Assembly: GCA_009733575.1 (NCBI GenBank)
Contig: ML769391.1
Span: forward strand, 25,523 to 89,522
Reading direction: 5' to 3'
Source of the DNA: Gymnopus androsaceus JB14
Taxonomy: Eukaryota > Basidiomycota > Agaricomycetes > Agaricales > Omphalotaceae
DNA: 64,000 nt
Below, piece after piece: positions 59,110 to 64,000 of the stretch. A model generated the notes under the pieces. That model saw nothing but the letters and a program-made list of their open reading frames with translations, was not told the origin of the DNA and searched no databases. The position numbers and the translations under genes were made by a program. How positions within the stretch are numbered: position 1 is the first letter of the stretch; each line of letters opens with the position of its first letter.

Positions 59110-61227
59110 TTTCCAAGCAAAAACTCGAATAAAAATCGAAAAGGATGAGAACTTCGAAAGGACAGTTGCAAACCGAGAACGATTAGCTGCAGTCCTAGAA
59201 GAGGAAAAAAGTAGAGATCGAGAAGAAGTAGAATGAGCTTTCAGTCTGCACCAAGTTCATATAAATACATGGCGCCACGGGTCTCTCGGTCAGTTTGAGG
59301 GGAGCCAAGTTGAGGCCAAGAAGAACCAAATATATCGCATCCGAACCTGACCCCGAATCGTAGTATTTGGCAGTGCAATATGTGCGAGCCAAAATGAATG
59401 TGAAAGGCTTGTGATAGGCATCCGTTTCGTTTGTGACACTCCAAAATCTTACCGTCATACGCGAGTGCTCGTGAACCATGTGCAAAGTTTATAACGCTGT
59501 GAAGGGCTATAACCTACTCACAGCGCCCAGTGTCATTCAGACTAGTACAATGCATTGAGGCTTCGTTGCCGAGTCCCGATGAGCACGCCAATGTTGCAAA
59601 GAGCCTGAGTAGCCGCGTCATGGATAATTTGCAGGGTCTCAGCTCTAGGTAAGTAGGACCATTTTAATTCATCCAAAAGTAAAGAGAGCCAAGAGGGACC
59701 TGCAATAAAGAAAGTAAAGATCGCTAGCGACGCTTTCTAGTGTAATTTGTCGCGCTGTAACCTCAGTATAAATTCCTGCTGTCCTTGAGATATGAACGCA
59801 ATATGAACGCACTTGAAACGAACTGGCGGCCCGGAATTTCACATCATGTGAGGTGAGTCTCCCTCACTACTAGAGTCAAGGCCAACGATTTCTCGCCTCT
59901 TCATCATCGACCTTGATTTCACGCAGTGCTTTATTTGCTCTCCAACTTCCTTGGCTGAAAGGGGTCACCGGTCAGCTGAGGGCCTGAGGCAGACGCACGA
60001 GACGCATATCCTCAAGTCCTATGTATGCATCTAAAGTAGATCTAGTACGTCAATCGGTTTCTCTTCTGAACTTCAGACTTAATTTTCAGACTTTACCAGC
60101 AGTCTGACTCGGATTTACCTCCGCTCACTAACCGTTCATGAGCCATGCATACGATGGGCTCCCATGTGAGCTGCAGAAAAAAACAGAAATGAATCATTAC
60201 TCCAACAACTCAAGGTACTTCATGCTTCAACATTCGAAACGTTCGCAGTTTCGCGATTGAGATGAGCCCATCTACTTGATCTTGCATTGTGGCCGAAACT
60301 CGGTGCTTTGAATTCGAGTTTCGGTGCTGCACCAGAGACAGAGAAAAAGTGCAGAGACAGTTCGTTCATCTTTCTGTCGCAGATAAGAACGCCTCAAGGT
60401 TTCGAGCGGCAGACCGCGTAAAGTCCTGAAATGAGATCGTTCTGAACCCCCGCTCTTGTTGCGTGAAATATAGGGTGTGTACTTATGTTTTCTAGAACTT
60501 TTTCTCGGTGGCTCACTCGCCAAGATTTAGAAGTCTCCTAACTGATAACGCCAGTCTTTGTAAAGCTTGCAACAGCTGATAAGTACAGGTTGAAATCCTA
60601 TATGCCGATCATCAGGTACAGAAAAAAGCGTGAAGTGTTGAAACCTCTCCAGCTAATCGCAGAGTAATGTTCACGGCTTGGGCAAAAGGGCACGGTAGTA
60701 GTTTTACTAGCAGGTGTTCTTGGATCAAGCTGAGGCTCTTTTTAACTGAATTCTACTGCAGATCCTTCAATCTTCAATACCTGGGGAACCTGGGACACAA
60801 AGGAAGCAAATTGGAGTCCGAGGCCGGCAGACCTCATCCACTGAATCACCGACCTTGTTCAACCTGACCAATATGAAACTATCTTCTACTTCCTCGACTC
60901 TCGATTGACAACCGCGGAATCAGGTCCATTTGGGGTAGTTTTCCGCCGGCGGGTTTGGTGTTTAAAGGATGGATGGGTATCCTCCCAAAAGTCGATCTAC
61001 GAATTCATTCGGTTAACGTCCGTCTATCCTGCTACTGGACTGTTCTTCCGCGCCCTCTCTTCTCTTTCAACAGAAGATGTCCTACGTCTCGTCACTGGCT
61101 GCTTCGTCAAAATTTTCGCCCAGGTAGGTATCTGATACGCGAGCAGTCTACGTCGTCAACACCTTTTTGAGCAAATGTACTAACAGTATGTCTTTCCAGA
61201 TACTCCGGCTCCAACACAGCGAATCCG
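59110..61227. other. gene-poor stretch
   Basis: I see no gene that I can support. An 83-codon minus-strand frame (60272-60523) starts MASEPPRKSSRKHKYTPYIS and is basic but matches nothing I know. 61185-61200 (TGTCTTTCCAG) may be the 3' splice site of an upstream non-coding or short exon of the next gene. Confidence 0.35.
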
Positions 61228-62057
61228 ATGTATCGCATGCGGGCTCTCAGCACAAGTACGACCACTAGTGCTTGCTCTGACGACACTTCGGCTAGCAGTT
61301 CTTCAGCCACTACGGCTTCCGAGTGCTACTACTCCCGCAGAACCGCAGCCCCGACGAGGTACTCCTCCCCCGAGTCCGACATCGCGCTTGTCTCTAATCT
61401 CAGCCATAAATCTGGCACCAAACACGTCCTAATCCGTGCTCGAAACGCCAACATCCCGATCCTCTTGCGGCACCACCAGAAGAAGACTAATATCCTTACT
61501 GTTCGTCGGAGGGAGGCTCAGGACGATCCTGACTATGAGCTGCCACAGCTGCAAGGTCTCCAACGGGTGAAGAAGCAAAAGACTAAAACTCCAGAACAGC
61601 TTGAAGCGGAGGAACGCCGCATGCTTGAGCGCAAAGCAGAGCTAGAGGATGACCCTCTGCTGGATGCGAGCCGAATGTGCCCTAACAAGGTTTGGTGCAT
61701 CCCATGTAACAAGTATATCCAAATCGATAGCAGGAGACAATTCTACGCGACGTTGTGGTACAAACATCGGGGCAAGAGACATGGTGATGTTCCGTTGAAG
61801 GTGAGCGAATCGGCCTCGCTCGGTACTTTTATTCTCATTGGAGTTTTTAGCGCTCTGAGCTCTCCGAGCAAATGGACTTCGATATGGATTTGGAGTCTAA
61901 CGATACGACATCGATGAGGACGAAAGCGATTGAGTCCCCAGTGGCTCTAGCTGTCCCTCTTATCGACGATGCTTTTGCGAGCAGCATCCTAGCAGAGATG
62001 TATTCAAAGGCTCAGGGTCTGCGTTTGCTGTCGCTCGCTGCTGCGGCTTTGGGCTAA
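61228..62057 (+). CDS. uncharacterised Cys/His-block protein, paralogue of 17405-18198
   Basis: Exon 1 from ATG 61228 encodes a Ser/Thr-rich start, then RYSSPESDIA, HVLIRARNANIP, a charged helix (QLEAEERRMLERKAELEDD) and the core RMCPNKVWCIPCNKYIQIDS. C151, C157, C160, H180 and H185 are candidate metal ligands (C-x2-C then H-x4-H). Intron 61801-61850 (GTGAGC...TTTTAG) joins DVPLK to RSELSEQM. Exon 2 has PLIDDAFASSILAEMYSKAQ and ends at TAA 62057. Both exons are open, so this is the intact member of the pair. It could act as a DNA- or protein-binding zinc protein, but the sequence gives no pathway. An upstream exon cannot be excluded. Confidence 0.7.
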
Positions 62058-64000
62058 GTACTTGGACGGTTTCTAAAATGGCATTTTCTATTTTTTTTTC
62101 GCTTTTGTACAGTACTCTTGCAACGTCCATCATCTCTCCATTCAGTCTCATCCCAGGATTTTTTTTCTCTGTTGTATGTACAAGTAACGGCTCTCTTTTC
62201 ATTCTCCCTTTCGAAAGCACCTACACATTCTCTCGTCTTATTTCCTATCCCTTTCATTACTATGTGTAAAATTCATTGTACTGGATTCTTGAACAGATAT
62301 TTGTTTGTAACTTGTTGTAAATTAAAAATTCATGTGTAGAAAAAAGCTGACCTTGGGAGATTGAAGGTCCCGGCTTAAGCCGCCAGCCGATCTCGAAGCC
62401 CTGAATGTAAGCCAACCAATGTGTTCAAGTGCACTCCATGTATTTTTTGCGAAGCGAAATCCCAATGATAAGTACTTGAACTTCGGACACGATGATTTGA
62501 CCACTAATCGACAGGGACGCGATACGACCATAGCATTTAGTGTTAGCTATCGGAACTCATTGACATATACTCTATGTACCCTCGAGTCCTCAGAGTCAGT
62601 ACTTAGCAGCGATTCACTCGCAAAGCTCCAAATAAGGTAAGATCATCCATCATCTCTCGGGCTGAGGATGGGCGCGTACGGTTCGATTCAGTTCTCACGC
62701 GACAGTTCTCACCAACCACGACGATCTCGAGACTGTGTTTCTCAGGCTCGACAGTTATCACGAAATTCGTACACCGTCTTGCTCTACAAAGGCGTTGGTA
62801 TTTATCGAAGGCAAGCATACAACAGACTGATCCGTCTTGTTATCATGATGGTACTAGTAAGTCCTGTGTTATGAACTGGGACAAGGCTTGCACGGGAATC
62901 AAAGGGGAATAACGAGAGTTGATTCGACAAGGTTCTACGATAGAGTACAAGGCTATTTAAGTAAGTAGTAAAGGGTCTAATTAAAGGAGTAGTTACAAGT
63001 AAGTAAATCCGAAGTGAAAGTTAATTATGACGTTAATTTTCACGGAAATTTCTATTCCTACTCAATTTCCTACTCTCCCGGCTTATTCTTACATCAAAAT
63101 GTACTCCGTCGATGTGAACCTACTCAGTTTTTGTGAAAGTACTCTAAAATTTGTATTTCCACTGCAATATACCAATTTACTGAGCCTTCTATGTAATTAG
63201 GCTTGCAACCTATCTGCCGCTGTTATTGTCGCGACTCGCGACACTGAGGCTAGGATTTTCGGCATCGGCCGGGACTCGGTGGCGGAAATGGAGTGCCCAT
63301 GGGCGCTTTTTGCGTGACTCTCCTTACGAATCATATATCATACCTACAGCGATAATAATATTTACCATTACCAACACTCTCTTGTGGGACTCTCAAAACA
63401 TGTATTCAGTGACTTGAAATAATGGGGCGGATTTCCTTGAAAAACCTTGAATAATTGAATGATTTCCTCTTCCCCTGAGTCAGTGTGCCAGTGACTCGCG
63501 AGCTATAAGAGAGTTTAAAGAATTATTCAATGGACACACCTTCAGGAGATGCGCTCACATTGGGCTGGCACTCACTGGAACAATATCAGTTAGGAGATGG
63601 TATGTATGGCGTGATGCGCGACGCGCCGACGCGCATTGTCACGGTCATATATGTCACCAGTGCTCATAATATCTTGGGGCGGGAGTGACCGGATACCCCT
63701 CATTCCGGAGATTTCCTCCGAAAAAGAACTTCTAGCTGACTTTTAGAGTAGGAATGTTTGGTAGAAATGTCTCCGGAGAGTAGGTAGGCAGAGTAGGATG
63801 TATAGTAAATGGAGTACGGTCCATCAAAGTAACGGGCAGAATATTCCGTGAAATCTACCGTCATAGTTAATCCAATAACTGAATTGAAACCTAGCGTGTA
63901 TGCGTAATTGAGATAATCCTAAGGACTCCTAAGGTCGAATGCAAGGCTCCAAGACTCGTATATGCGTACGGAGCGGACAGGAACGAGCGGGAGGACGGCG
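62058..64000. other. gene-free stretch
   Basis: No gene that I can support. Several short frames have no recognisable content. A short dyad GGCTTAAGCCGCC lies at 62372-62384. Confidence 0.35.

Overview
The window looks like nuclear DNA of a mushroom-forming basidiomycete (Agaricomycetes). Genes are spread over both strands and broken by short introns of about 50-70 bases. The content fits that group: a class-II-like heme peroxidase, a run of pectin methylesterase (CE8) genes, two multiplied F-box families, a BTG/Tob-like protein, a GATA finger protein, a kinase of the HGDLK type and an intron-bearing tRNA-Val. No bacterial operon, CRISPR or rRNA is present.

Layout. 1-11.1 kb: two direct copies of a GATA-type gene (29-855, truncated; 9918-11068, with the zinc finger) flank a secreted SMP-30-like beta-propeller gene and about 5 kb of repeats (degenerate CCCTAA array, tandem repeats, a palindrome-centred inverted-repeat element). 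11.6-13.6 kb: secreted heme peroxidase. 17.4-18.2 kb: first of two paralogues with an unrecognised Cys/His block (the second is at 61.2-62.1 kb). 18.6-33.4 kb: a duplicated block made of a BTG-family gene or its tail followed by CE8 genes. There are four CE8 loci, one intact, one with a single frameshift and two relics. The first block is interrupted by a 5'-truncated LINE.

33.5-44.4 kb: a broken von Willebrand A gene; a gene that joins a protein kinase, a C2H2 finger and a fungal transcription-factor domain in one reading frame (36.6-39.8 kb); the intact member of F-box family A; a tRNA-Val; and a mitochondrial trimethyllysine dioxygenase of carnitine synthesis. 45.0-54.6 kb: three copies of F-box family B, one more copy of family A, a nearly complete Tc1 transposon with its target duplication, and a MITE nested in a larger foldback element. 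54.7-64 kb: a decayed Ser/Pro-rich gene, a GPI-anchored secreted protein, and the second Cys/His paralogue.

Functional themes: plant-polymer attack and secretion (CE8 cluster, peroxidase, SMP-30-like and GPI proteins), protein turnover (F-box adaptors), and regulation (GATA, kinase-transcription factor, BTG). The window is rich in duplication and decay. Many genes carry one or a few single-base indels, often in short homopolymers, so true pseudogenes cannot be separated from sequence error without reads. Gene models were spliced by eye and exon limits are approximate unless stated.
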